From an uncultured Schlesneria sp. (lineage in GTDB: Bacteria > Planctomycetota > Planctomycetia > Planctomycetales > Planctomycetaceae), in contig CAIQIR010000066.1 of NCBI GenBank assembly GCA_903871875.1, positions 1 through 64,000 on the forward strand: DNA of 64,000 nt, given 5' to 3'. A model generated the notes under the pieces. It had not been told where the DNA came from. It searched no databases and saw nothing but the letters and a program-made list of their open reading frames with translations. Numbering within the stretch: the first letter of the stretch is position 1; every line of letters starts with the position of its first letter. A program made the translations under genes and the position numbers. Positions 55,983-64,000 of the stretch are shown in pieces.

Positions 55983-57026
55983 TCAGGGTGACAGAACGGG
56001 CGATTTTGGTAAAGACAAAGCGAGAGCCGTCGTGGACCAACTGGCTGCGGCGATCGAAATAAACTGATCCTTACCGTGCGGATAGCCTGATTCGTAATAG
56101 GTTTGAAATGGCGTGCAGTGCGAAACGACGTGCCACGAACCATCCTCTTCCTGATGAGAAATCAGATATTTCACCCCTTTTCGATAAACCGGATCTTCCG
56201 CACTCAGATTACCGACTTCGTGCAGAGCCACCAGCGCCGTGCCAGTCGCGTAGGCGTCACTAGACCGATCGGCGGTTTGTCCCCAGCCACCATCGTCGCC
56301 CTGCGTCGACAGCAAATCGTTTGTGGCCTGTCGAATGTCTTCCTCGCTGGCCGCAACCAGGGGCAACGCCCGCAACCGAAAAACCCGATCTTCGGTATCC
56401 TGTGCGGGTGTTTTTAATAGCCACTCGCGAACCTGATCGATTCGCGCCGCGATCCGTGCCTGTTGTTCGGGAACACCAAACACCTTCATGCCCCGCAGAG
56501 CCACATAGGTGGACGTAAAGAAACTTTGCTCGGCGGGCGGGCGAATGCCGTCCGGTCGCCAGTGCGGCTGATCACTTTGACGAAGCAGAAAATATTCGGC
56601 GACAGCGGCGGTTGTTTCGTCAGGCTTCCAGCCACCGTTATCAAGAGCCCACAATGCATATCCGGCGGTATCAACCTGGCCCCCCTGCCCGTCGCCTTCG
56701 CGATATCGATCTTTATTCCGCGTCAGGAAATCCGCCGTGAATTGAACTTGCTGCTGCAATAACTTCTGATCGATATCGATCCCACGCGACTGGGCCGTGA
56801 CGAACGCCATGATCGGCAGCCCCTGATTGTGACAATTGAAGCACTGCTTCCGGTGCTTAGTCGAACCCCTCGCCCCCTTCTCCAGTAATGGTAAAGATTT
56901 CACCACGGCCGACCGGATCGCCTCGTTGGCGGGAAATGTCTCATCGGCGGCCACCAGACCGAACAGACTGGCCCCGGCGCCGATGATCGCGACGCAAAGA
57001 ATCGGCTTCGGAACGAACGTGATCAC
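55983..57026 (-). CDS. Secreted prenyltransferase/squalene-oxidase-fold protein with CxxCH motif
   Basis: A 347-residue protein. GTG 57026 is chosen: AGGAAA lies 6 bases upstream and it starts a signal peptide (FVPKPILCVAIIGAGASLFG). A heme-like KQCFNCHNQ motif follows soon after. The body has alpha/alpha-toroid repeats (TAGYALWALDNGGWKPDETT, DLLSTQGDDGGWGQTADRSS, LISHQEEDGSWHV), the QW-like repeats of the terpene-cyclase/squalene fold, here in an exported protein. CxxCH would suit c-type cytochrome heme attachment but has not been shown. It directly follows the DUF1559 and lipoprotein genes. Confidence 0.78.
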   Translation of the reverse strand: MITFVPKPILCVAIIGAGASLFGLVAADETFPANEAIRSAVVKSLPLLEKGARGSTKHRKQCFNCHNQGLPIMAFVTAQSRGIDIDQKLLQQQVQFTADFLTRNKDRYREGDGQGGQVDTAGYALWALDNGGWKPDETTAAVAEYFLLRQSDQPHWRPDGIRPPAEQSFFTSTYVALRGMKVFGVPEQQARIAARIDQVREWLLKTPAQDTEDRVFRLRALPLVAASEEDIRQATNDLLSTQGDDGGWGQTADRSSDAYATGTALVALHEVGNLSAEDPVYRKGVKYLISHQEEDGSWHVVSHCTPFQTYYESGYPHGKDQFISIAAASWSTTALALSLPKSPVLSP

Positions 57027-57184
57027 AGTGGTTTCCTGTCGCGGAATCTCGGGAGAAGAACAAACCGAAGGTGCGACATTCAACATACCGAATTCACGTG
57101 ACAATCGTCCCTCTCGACAAGATTCGTAGCACCGTCCGTCGGCACCCCGATCGGGTGCGACAATCTGCTTGGTCCAAAAACGAG

Positions 57185-57625
57185 TCACCCGTCCGTGAGG
57201 TCAAAAGCCGCCAATTGATTCGGTCCCGCTTTGACCGTGGCGTGCAGCGGAGTCTGTTTCGGGTCGGCGTAACGCCCGCCAAGTCGATCAGGCCCGCGCT
57301 GCGGCCCACCCTTGCTTTGACCAGAAACTTCCTTCCATTCGATGACCACGTCGTAGTCACCGGGAGGCGCGCCTTTGCCCAAAGAACCACAGACCAATTC
57401 AAAGGCTCCGTTCTCTTTGACGATGCCCATCACCACCTGTTCGTTTTGCGGGCCGGGATCATGGCGATGGAAGAAAACAGCGGCCCCCGTCGCTGGCGAA
57501 CCGTTGTACGTCACCGTCCCCGACACGGGGTAGATCCCCTTGGGCTGCCGGCTGCAGGAAAGGCCGGCGAATAACATCACCGTCACCAGACAGCAGACGC
57601 TCGCCCGCTGGAATCGCCTGCTCAC
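57185..57625 (-). CDS. Small lipoprotein with carboxypeptidase-regulatory-like beta domain
   Basis: A 146-residue protein. GTG 57625 follows AAGGGGG at 5 bases. The lipobox LFAGLSC is near residue 24. The mature part (IYPVSGTVTYNGSPATGAAV, ENGAFELV, PPGDYDVVIEW) is a short beta-sandwich of the transthyretin/carboxypeptidase-regulatory type. This gene type commonly sits next to a DUF1559 pseudopilin in planctomycetes, as here. The frame extends to 57688 without support. Probably anchored to a membrane. Confidence 0.85.
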   Translation of the reverse strand: MSRRFQRASVCCLVTVMLFAGLSCSRQPKGIYPVSGTVTYNGSPATGAAVFFHRHDPGPQNEQVVMGIVKENGAFELVCGSLGKGAPPGDYDVVIEWKEVSGQSKGGPQRGPDRLGGRYADPKQTPLHATVKAGPNQLAAFDLTDG

Positions 57626-57735
57626 AACGCCCCCTTGCGACGGATTGGCCAAAACAGTTTGATCGTTAAACGACAAGTGGTACCCCATCTTTGTCCTGTT
57701 CTTTCACGCGGCGGATAACCCGGTAGACGGTGCGA

Positions 57736-58803
57736 TCAATAGTCGATGGGCAACTCGCCGCCGGCTCGGCTGAGTAACGATTGCATCTGGCTCATTGCCA
57801 TCCCGTTCCTCAACGACCGGACCGAGCCATCGCCGAGTACCACGTTGCTCATCCCGGTGTGAAAAGAAAAAATCTCGCTGTCGTTGCTGCAGCCGTTCGC
57901 ACAAGTCCACGGCGCCGCGGGCATCCCCATAAACCCACCTCCGGCGGCGACGCCAGAACCGCTCGGATCGCTGCCGTTCGTGGCGATGTAATTCAACGGA
58001 TCGGCCCAGGCGCCCCCTCCCTGCGGTGCCGGACCGTTGGCCCCCCCCTGGTAGGTGCCCATCACGGGCGCATAGCCTCCGATCGCCGGCTGGGAAGCAA
58101 CGCCCTTACTTCCGTACCAACCCGGCCGACCAGAATCCTCGACAACCATGATCGTGTTCGACAAACCGTCGGTCACACCACCCACCGTAACCGGACCATC
58201 AGGGGGCTCACAGATAATCGCCGCGCCCGCGTTGATCGTGATCCCCGTAATATCGGCCGACATTCCGGCATCGGGTGCATAATCGCTTCTGCCGAAAATT
58301 AGACCAGCGGGAAGACTGATGCTCACCCCGAAGTTATTGAAGCTGTTGGTCAGCTCGGCCGAATAATCGATATTGGAACTTCCCGGCGCCGAAGGACACA
58401 GGAACGCGGCGACCGGTTTTGAATAGGCCGAATTGGTGGGAGGCAAATTACTGCTGGACAGCGCCGATCGCGACACATTGATCTGCTGGTACAGATTCCC
58501 CTGTTCCAAGTATGGCAGGATCACCGTGAACGCCGAAGGACCATAGGTACCGGTGCCCACAGGGGCCGTCGGGTCGACGGCGGTGACACCGAAGGCTTGA
58601 GGGAAGACTTGGTAGGTGCTTTCGTAATTCAGCAGCGCCAAGCCGATCTGCTTGAGGTTGTTTTTGCATTGCGTTCTCCGGGCCGCCTCGCGCGCCTGCT
58701 GCACGGCGGGCAGCAGCAGCGCAATCAAAATCGCGATGATCGCAATCACGACCAGCAGCTCAATCAGCGTAAATCCGCGGGAAAATCGTCGCGTGTTCGG
58801 CAT
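57736..58803 (-). CDS. DUF1559 type II pseudopilin-like protein
   Basis: A 355-residue protein. The N terminus [20 protein letters not shown] is a prepilin signal (cleavage after Gly, N-methyl Phe), followed by [20 protein letters not shown] and [11 protein letters not shown], the DUF1559 hallmark. The C-terminal end [17 protein letters not shown] is typical. ATG 58803 has GGAG 5 bases upstream; GTG 58809 also possible. It is the first gene of a short cluster with the lipoprotein and the CxxCH toroid protein. A palindrome lies 44-59 bases upstream. Role is probably surface or pseudopilus structure, but unproven. Confidence 0.95.
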   Translation of the reverse strand: MPNTRRFSRGFTLIELLVVIAIIAILIALLLPAVQQAREAARRTQCKNNLKQIGLALLNYESTYQVFPQAFGVTAVDPTAPVGTGTYGPSAFTVILPYLEQGNLYQQINVSRSALSSSNLPPTNSAYSKPVAAFLCPSAPGSSNIDYSAELTNSFNNFGVSISLPAGLIFGRSDYAPDAGMSADITGITINAGAAIICEPPDGPVTVGGVTDGLSNTIMVVEDSGRPGWYGSKGVASQPAIGGYAPVMGTYQGGANGPAPQGGGAWADPLNYIATNGSDPSGSGVAAGGGFMGMPAAPWTCANGCSNDSEIFSFHTGMSNVVLGDGSVRSLRNGMAMSQMQSLLSRAGGELPIDY

Positions 58804-58846
58804 TTTCACTCCAATAAAATCGTGTTTTCTTTAACAAAAAGAATAT

Positions 58847-58862
58847 TTTTGATTAATCAAAA
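58847..58862. promoter_or_regulatory. 16-bp perfect palindrome upstream of the DUF1559 gene
   Basis: TTTTGATTAATCAAAA is perfectly self-complementary and lies 44-59 bases before the start, in an AT-rich stretch. It could be an operator for a dimeric regulator. The remaining 58804-59132 sequence shows nothing else. Confidence 0.5.
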
Positions 58863-59132
58863 TTTCTAAGCAAACGATAACCGGCCACGGAAACTCAGTC
58901 AAGTCAGAAGCACGAGCGAGCCAGGAGCCTCACCCCTCTTCAAATGAAAAGACAAGAGGCGATCGACGCGTTGCCAGAAGAGGATCGTGACACCGCCTCG
59001 GAGTCTTCTCAGGAGCAGTGTTCTTTGCAGTCGGGCTTGATGAGCGCCCCCTCATGCTCTCAAAGACCAGAGCACTGCTTGCCCAAAAGCGGTCAAGCAC
59101 CGGCACACCCCGTTTTTCAGTTCGCTAAGCCA

Positions 59133-60551
59133 CTAAGGCTTCAGCGACGGGCCTTCCACCTGCAGGTTCCACCGCTGGTTCAGCAAAGCCATCAGTTCAC
59201 CCACACGAGCAGGATTGGCCGCCGCCAGATTCTGCTTTTCATGAGGATCATCGGTAACGCGAAAGAGTTCCGGATCGGCACCGGACTTGGTCGGGACGAT
59301 CAGCTTCCATTCGTCGTGGCGAACCCAGCGATGCGTCACACTCAGTTTGGGCTTGCCCAATTCGACACAGTCATGAAAGTAGATCTCGCCATAGACTTCG
59401 TGACGATCAAGCGGTTTTCCGTCGCGCGCCACCGACAGCAGGTTGACCCCCGGTAACTTCGTCGGGCTCGCCGCGCCGCACGCCGCCAGAATGGTTGGCG
59501 CCAGATCGATCGTCGAAACCAGGTCCGTTCGGCGACTCGGCGCAATCCAACCCGGGCGTCGCAAAATGATCGGCGTTCGCACGCCATCTTCATAGGGCGT
59601 GTTCTTGCTGCGGGTCAGAAATTGGTTGCCCTGACGGACCGGCCCGTTGGTTTGCAGCCAACCGTTATCGACCACATAGACGACCAGCGTATTCTTGCCC
59701 AGGTCGTGATCGTCGATCCACTGTACCAGTTCACCGCAGGTCTCATCGAACCATTCGCACATGGCCCAGTATCGCGCTACCTTCGGCTCGCGTCCTTCGA
59801 CCAGATACTTTTTCAAAATCCGCTCGGGCGGATCGTGCGGCTCGTGTGGCAGCATCGGGGCATACCAGACGAAGAACGGCGTCTTGTCACACGACGTGAT
59901 GAAGTCGTAGATCGGCTTCATCGTCTGACGACCGATCACGAGTCCGTCATCACCATGCCGCCCTTTCGTGGTCAGCCCCTCCGTAAATCCCGCGTTGGAG
60001 AAGTGCCCTTCCCAGTATTTGCCCGTTTGCAAACTGCGGTATCCCTGCTCTTTCAACAGTCGCGGAATGGCTGGGGAATCTCGCAAAAAGGGTAACATTT
60101 CAGCCCGATCAACACCCGCCGGAGGATCGTTGCAACAAATCTTATGTTGACTGGCATACAGCCCCGTCAGCAGTGTGGCCAGACTGGCGCGACACAGTGA
60201 CGTCGGCGTGTACCCATTCACAAACAGCGCCCCCTCACTCGCCAACCGATCCAGATGGGGCGTCTGAATGACCTCATGCCCCATGAACCCATAATCAGCC
60301 CACCCCATGTCATCACCCACGATCATCACGACGTTGGGCGGCGATTCCGCGCCGTTGGCCGTGGACAACAAGACGAATATGGTGCCCGTCGCAATGACCA
60401 GTCCGACGAACAACCGACTGCAATTTCTTGCACGATCAGCACGATCGAATAGGCCGTGGAATTGCCAGGAGAGACGTCGAAGGGCAAAGATGTTCACGAT
60501 ACAAATCCGAGTAAATAATGCCGCCACCAATGCCGGAGAATTCAAGAACAA
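59133..60551 (-). CDS. Secreted arylsulfatase-family protein with atypical active-site motif
   Basis: Up to 472 residues; the true start may be later, for example TTG 60413 at the signal-like FVGLVIATGTIFVLLSTANG. PPNVVMIVGDDMGWADYGFM is the sulfatase metal-binding opening. The formylglycine position is Cys 120 in SLCRASLATLLTGL, giving C-x-A-S-L where C-x-P-S-R is usual. The C-terminal half has RTPIILRRPGW and GKPKLSVTHRWVRHDEWKL. Sulfatases desulfate sulfated glycans. Residue changes in the motif may affect FGE recognition. It is monocistronic. Confidence 0.85.
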   Translation of the reverse strand: MFLNSPALVAALFTRICIVNIFALRRLSWQFHGLFDRADRARNCSRLFVGLVIATGTIFVLLSTANGAESPPNVVMIVGDDMGWADYGFMGHEVIQTPHLDRLASEGALFVNGYTPTSLCRASLATLLTGLYASQHKICCNDPPAGVDRAEMLPFLRDSPAIPRLLKEQGYRSLQTGKYWEGHFSNAGFTEGLTTKGRHGDDGLVIGRQTMKPIYDFITSCDKTPFFVWYAPMLPHEPHDPPERILKKYLVEGREPKVARYWAMCEWFDETCGELVQWIDDHDLGKNTLVVYVVDNGWLQTNGPVRQGNQFLTRSKNTPYEDGVRTPIILRRPGWIAPSRRTDLVSTIDLAPTILAACGAASPTKLPGVNLLSVARDGKPLDRHEVYGEIYFHDCVELGKPKLSVTHRWVRHDEWKLIVPTKSGADPELFRVTDDPHEKQNLAAANPARVGELMALLNQRWNLQVEGPSLKP

Positions 60552-60824
60552 CGCGTCCTCTTTCCGACACGTACATGCTATCCGGCTGACGTGACCTCGG
60601 AAAACTCACGCGCGGAAAGAATTCAAGTAGAGAACAGCGAGCCGAAGTCTGATGAACTCAGGCGAACGAGTGACTTGAAGGGGCAGTTAAGCAGTGCTGC
60701 AGCTGCGACCGCCATCGGCTGGCCGACCGTTCAAACATGTTTACTGGCACGAGCGACCGCAATGAGTCGCGGACGCTGAACACGGCGACACAGCAATACC
60801 AAGAAGCCTTGATTGATTCCGTCA

Positions 60825-61028
60825 CTAACAACTTTGGGCTTGATAGATTGGTATCGAAGTACTCTTAACGGGCTTCGACCAGAGTCGGGGGACCTGCCAA
60901 CTGAACTCTTCCAGCAGATCCAGCAACTCGGCCAGTGACGAGATCACCAGGTCCGGACGATACGCGTAACGGGACAGATCTTCTTCTTTGGCACCGCCGC
61001 TGAGCACCAGGACCGAACGAAAGCCGAG
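60825..61028 (-). pseudogene. Detached C-terminal part of the HAD phosphatase gene
   Basis: The reading frame of the NagD-like gene continues in the same frame past the TAA at 61031-61029: LGFRSVLVLSGGAKEEDLSR and YAYRPDLVISSLAELLDLLEE, matching the normal end of HAD-IIA phosphatases. It is not expected to be translated unless the stop is read through or the stop is an error. The upstream 60552-60824 gap holds nothing recognisable. Confidence 0.8.
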
Positions 61029-61676
61029 TTAGACCGCGCCGAGAATGTCGGTTTCCATCGTGTCGCCGATCATCGTCGTCTGATCGGTCATCAGGCCAAT
61101 TTCTTTGCGGGCGGCACGCATCATGATCGGACTGGGCTTACCGACACTGAATGCTTTCACTCCCGTGGCCACTTCTAACGTCGCCACCAGCGCCCCGCAG
61201 CCCGGTCGCGTGCCGCCGTTCTGCGTGGGGCAATTGGGATCAGGATTCGTGGCGATCAGTTTGGCACCGCGCATGACCATCTGCACAGCAGCTTCCACCA
61301 ATTCCAAATTGAACGTCCGCCCTTCCCCGACCACGACGTAGTCCGGGTCATGGTCAACGATGGCAATACCGTTCTGATGCAAGGCGGTTAGCAGCCCGCC
61401 TTCGCCGATGACAAATGCCGTGCCTGCAGGCTTCTGCTGGGCCAGAAACCGCGCGGTCGCCATCGCACAGGTGAAGATATGTTCTTCCTGGACCTTGATA
61501 CCCAACCGAGACAGTTTGGTGACCACATCGAGACGTGTTCGTTGACTGTTGTTCGTCAGGAAGCGAAACGGAATGTTCCTGTCGAGCAGTTCTCCGATGA
61601 ATCGATCCGCACCGGGAATCAGCTTCGCCCCACGGTAAAGGACTCCATCCATGTCGATCAAATAACCGTGCTTCAT
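61029..61676 (-). CDS. NagD-like HAD-IIA phosphatase, truncated by an in-frame TAA
   Basis: A 215-residue product. YLIDMDGVLYRGAKLIPGAD has the catalytic Asp 8 and Asp 10, followed by FLTNNSQRTR, KPSPIMMRAARKE and the motif IV MIGDTMETDILGAV. At codon 216 TAA (61031-61029) replaces a residue that is often Gln in the family; the remaining 60 or so residues follow in frame. Motifs I to IV are retained, so activity cannot be excluded, but C-terminal core strands are lost. HAD-IIA enzymes hydrolyse sugar or nucleotide phosphates. Confidence 0.85.
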   Translation of the reverse strand: MKHGYLIDMDGVLYRGAKLIPGADRFIGELLDRNIPFRFLTNNSQRTRLDVVTKLSRLGIKVQEEHIFTCAMATARFLAQQKPAGTAFVIGEGGLLTALHQNGIAIVDHDPDYVVVGEGRTFNLELVEAAVQMVMRGAKLIATNPDPNCPTQNGGTRPGCGALVATLEVATGVKAFSVGKPSPIMMRAARKEIGLMTDQTTMIGDTMETDILGAV

Positions 61677-62340
61677 AATCCACTCACATCTTTCTTTTCA
61701 GTTCGGCGGACAAACACACTCACTCGAAAAAACGAGCAGGCGATCCGATCCGCCGTCGAGTCCTCTTGCGCAGGATTTCGCAAGACAATTTCGGGTACCG
61801 CCCCTTCAGATTGACATCACAACCGATGCCTTCTTCTTGCGGTCCCTGTCAGTTGATGATTCTCGCTATTCGCACCGAGCGCGTGATTTCGACAGCGAGA
61901 ACAGTCGTTGTGAGATCCACTCAGTTTCATTGGTCACGCTCAATCCATTTATCGTGAATTCCAATCCCAACTCCTCATGACGGAGGCTTTCTGACGGTTA
62001 CGCAATTCGCGCGCCACTCATCTAAACGTGTTACTAAGCGATATGAATTGGTGCTGCGCAATCCGAAGAAGACGACAAGATCTTAAGTACAAACTGCCGT
62101 TGACACGGTGTTCATGACAAATACCCAGAGAGTGTCGCGACAATGACTTCGTGCAACCCGGCAGGCTATTGGACGACAATCATCCAGATCCGGCTTCGTA
62201 TTTCCACACTTCACGATTTGCATTGACGCACCAATCGCGTAACGGTAGAACGCGTTCTATTTCCGCAGAAATGTCGCATCAGCGCGCTGGGTATATACTC
62301 ACCCGGGCCAATGAAGCTTGTGTGAACCCCTTCACGCTCG
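61677..62340. other. Intergenic stretch, nothing recognised
   Basis: 664 bases between two minus-strand genes. No supported ORF, hairpin or repeat was seen. Confidence 0.45.
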
Positions 62341-63972
62341 CTATTCACTCGGCTTTTTCGGCAGATCGCGACCGGCCAGTTCCTGGAACTCTTCCAGTTT
62401 CGCTTGCCAAAGTCGCTCAAGCTCCCGGACCTGTTCAGGCTTCTGCGCGGCCAGATCGTGTGTTTCGCTGCGGTCGGCCTGCAGATCGAACAGCTCCCAA
62501 GGACGATCCTGGCCCCACGAAACGAGCTTCCAGTTTCCCACGCGAACCGCTCGATTTCCGCTGTGAAACCACCACAAATAATCGTGCGGCAAACCAACAT
62601 CTCGCGAGAAGGCCGGCACCAGACTGGTTCCGGGCGGTGTGGGAACAGGTTCGTTGTTCCAGGTCTCGAATCGTTTCGCGCGGGCGACTTCGATGATCGT
62701 CGGCGTGATGTCGATCACATGCCCCGCGCTGTGACGCAATCCTCCGTGATCGGCGATTCCCTGGGGCCAATTAACGATCAGGGGTGTTGCAATGCCTCCT
62801 TCGTGAACCCAGGATTTGTGCATGCGAAACGGCGCATTCGAAACGGTCGACCATCCAGGTCCCAATCCCAGAAACGTTTTGGCAGAACCCATGGGTGCTG
62901 TGGGATCATGGCCATCGCCACGGATCAGCTGTTCGGCACTGGCGCCGTTATCCGACAGGAACATAATCAACGTGTTGTCGCTCGCGTTCATCGCGGCCAA
63001 TTGATCGAGCACTCGTCCAATCTCGCGGTCCATGCGATCGACCATCGCCGCATGAATGGCCATCTTTCCGGCTTGGAATGTCTGTTGTTCGGCGGTCAAT
63101 TCATCCCACGCCACCGCTCGGCCAATTTCACCGGGACCGATGCGACGCTGTAGTTCTTCCTCCGACGGATTCCAAGGGGGAGCCGTCTTTTCGTAACGCG
63201 GTGCCAGGTCGCAGGAGAGCAATCCCATCTCGCGTTGGCGAGCATAGCGCTCGGCTCGCAAGACGTCCCAACCGGCAAGATAGCGGTCTTTGTATTTGGC
63301 GATGTCTTCGGGCAGCGCGTGCAACGGAAAATGGGGCGAAGTGAAACAAAGATATTGGAAGAACGGCTTGTCAGCGTACTGTTGAGCATGCTCACGCAGG
63401 CACTTGATCGAGTGTTCGGCAATCGCCGTCGTCACATAAAATCCGGTATTCGGCTCAATCGGCGGCAGCGGCTTGTCGTCTTCGGTGTGGAATTGGGGCG
63501 CGAAGAAGCGATTGTGGTCGTCCAGCGTGTAAGCACGATCAAATCCATTTTGCAGCGGCAATCCATCGACATGCCACTTCCCCGAGTGGTAAGCGCGATA
63601 ACCCATCGGTTTCAAAACCTCGGGCAGCAACCGCGCCCAGGCCGGACGGTTAGCGCTGCCGCCTGCGCTCGGGATCTTGGGGAGTGAGTCGCGGCGGACT
63701 TGCTGGGCATAGTAACCAGTAAGAATCCCCGCACGGGTCGGCCAGCAACGAGCGGTGTTATAAAACTGGGTGAACTTCAAGCCCTTCGCGGCCAGACGAT
63801 CGAGATTCGGTGTTTCAATCTCGCCGCCATAACATCCCAGATCCGAATAACCCAGATCGTCGGCCAGAATAATCAGCACGTTGGGTGGCGCAGGCTCGGC
63901 GGCCACCACGGCGGAACAAAGCCCCAGGCTGATCGCAAGGATCACAAGTCGTCGACTCAGCAGGTCATTCAT
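62341..63972 (-). CDS. Secreted arylsulfatase
   Basis: A 543-residue protein with a signal peptide (about 1-25). PPNVLIILADDLGYSDLGCY is the N-terminal metal motif. The formylglycine site is Cys 76 in ARCWPTRAGILTG, a C-x-P-T-R variant of C-x-P-S-R. Later blocks SGKWHVDGLP, LIMFLSDNGASAEQ, and SWGQDRPWELFDLQADRSET are typical. It should remove sulfate from sulfated polysaccharides after activation by a formylglycine-generating enzyme. It is on the same strand as the other sulfatase but not in an operon with it. Confidence 0.95.
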   Translation of the reverse strand: MNDLLSRRLVILAISLGLCSAVVAAEPAPPNVLIILADDLGYSDLGCYGGEIETPNLDRLAAKGLKFTQFYNTARCWPTRAGILTGYYAQQVRRDSLPKIPSAGGSANRPAWARLLPEVLKPMGYRAYHSGKWHVDGLPLQNGFDRAYTLDDHNRFFAPQFHTEDDKPLPPIEPNTGFYVTTAIAEHSIKCLREHAQQYADKPFFQYLCFTSPHFPLHALPEDIAKYKDRYLAGWDVLRAERYARQREMGLLSCDLAPRYEKTAPPWNPSEEELQRRIGPGEIGRAVAWDELTAEQQTFQAGKMAIHAAMVDRMDREIGRVLDQLAAMNASDNTLIMFLSDNGASAEQLIRGDGHDPTAPMGSAKTFLGLGPGWSTVSNAPFRMHKSWVHEGGIATPLIVNWPQGIADHGGLRHSAGHVIDITPTIIEVARAKRFETWNNEPVPTPPGTSLVPAFSRDVGLPHDYLWWFHSGNRAVRVGNWKLVSWGQDRPWELFDLQADRSETHDLAAQKPEQVRELERLWQAKLEEFQELAGRDLPKKPSE

Positions 63973-64000
63973 GGCACAGATCCAGCATCATGGTCAGAAA

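Overview
The window looks like a chromosomal segment of a planctomycete (order Planctomycetales). This rests on gene content: a DUF1559 pseudopilin-like protein with a small lipoprotein, a DUF1501 Tat protein, two secreted sulfatases, a fragment resembling the DUF6666-type end, BlaI/M56 pairs, a very large Ser/Thr kinase, and an EF-G whose G1 motif ([10 protein letters not shown]) matches the spirochaete/planctomycete/delta-proteobacterial and mitochondrial EF-G1 group. Most genes are single transcription units on alternating strands. Only a few short operons are visible. No phage, IS element, CRISPR array or rRNA was seen.

Layout. 0-4 kb: minus-strand bestrophin-like channel (cut by the window edge) coupled by ATGA to a secreted PQQ-type beta-propeller, then a secreted alpha/beta hydrolase. 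4-10.5 kb: recQ, then a BlaI repressor with an M56 membrane metallopeptidase fused to WD40 repeats, then a secreted caspase-like protein. 10.5-16.5 kb: a membrane-anchored protein, mnmG, an HTH-receiver response regulator with a sensorless histidine kinase, and a DapA-family aldolase. 16.6-22.3 kb: a 978-residue kinase/SRPBCC/DUF5939/cyclase-like protein coupled by ATGA to a small FHA gene interrupted by two in-frame stops, a truncated gene fragment, and a TadG-like protein. 22.7-36 kb: ribBA, a large HAE1-type RND pump, a bPH/zinc-ribbon membrane protein, ppdK, a glycine-rich RRM protein and fusA.

36-49.6 kb: an MDR dehydrogenase, a Tat-exported protein, an aminomuconate-deaminase-like protein, a CehA/McbA hydrolase, a two-TM potassium channel, an EF-hand calpain-like protease, a GrpB protein, small unknowns, a Gly/Tyr-rich secreted protein and a secreted HEAT-repeat protein. 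49.6-51.6 kb is gene-poor, with small ORFs and tRNA-Arg(CCU). 51.7-64 kb: DUF1501 protein, a beta-lactamase-like/SGNH fusion hydrolase, a small membrane protein, the cluster DUF1559 - lipoprotein - CxxCH prenyltransferase-fold protein, a sulfatase, a NagD-like HAD phosphatase broken by one in-frame TAA, and a second sulfatase.

The most unusual parts are the kinase/FHA locus at 16.6-20 kb, the M56-WD40 sensor at 7.3-9.5 kb, and two genes (FHA, HAD) whose reading frames continue coherently past in-frame stops that could each derive from glutamine codons by C-to-T changes. All functions are inferred from sequence motifs read by eye. No database search was run.
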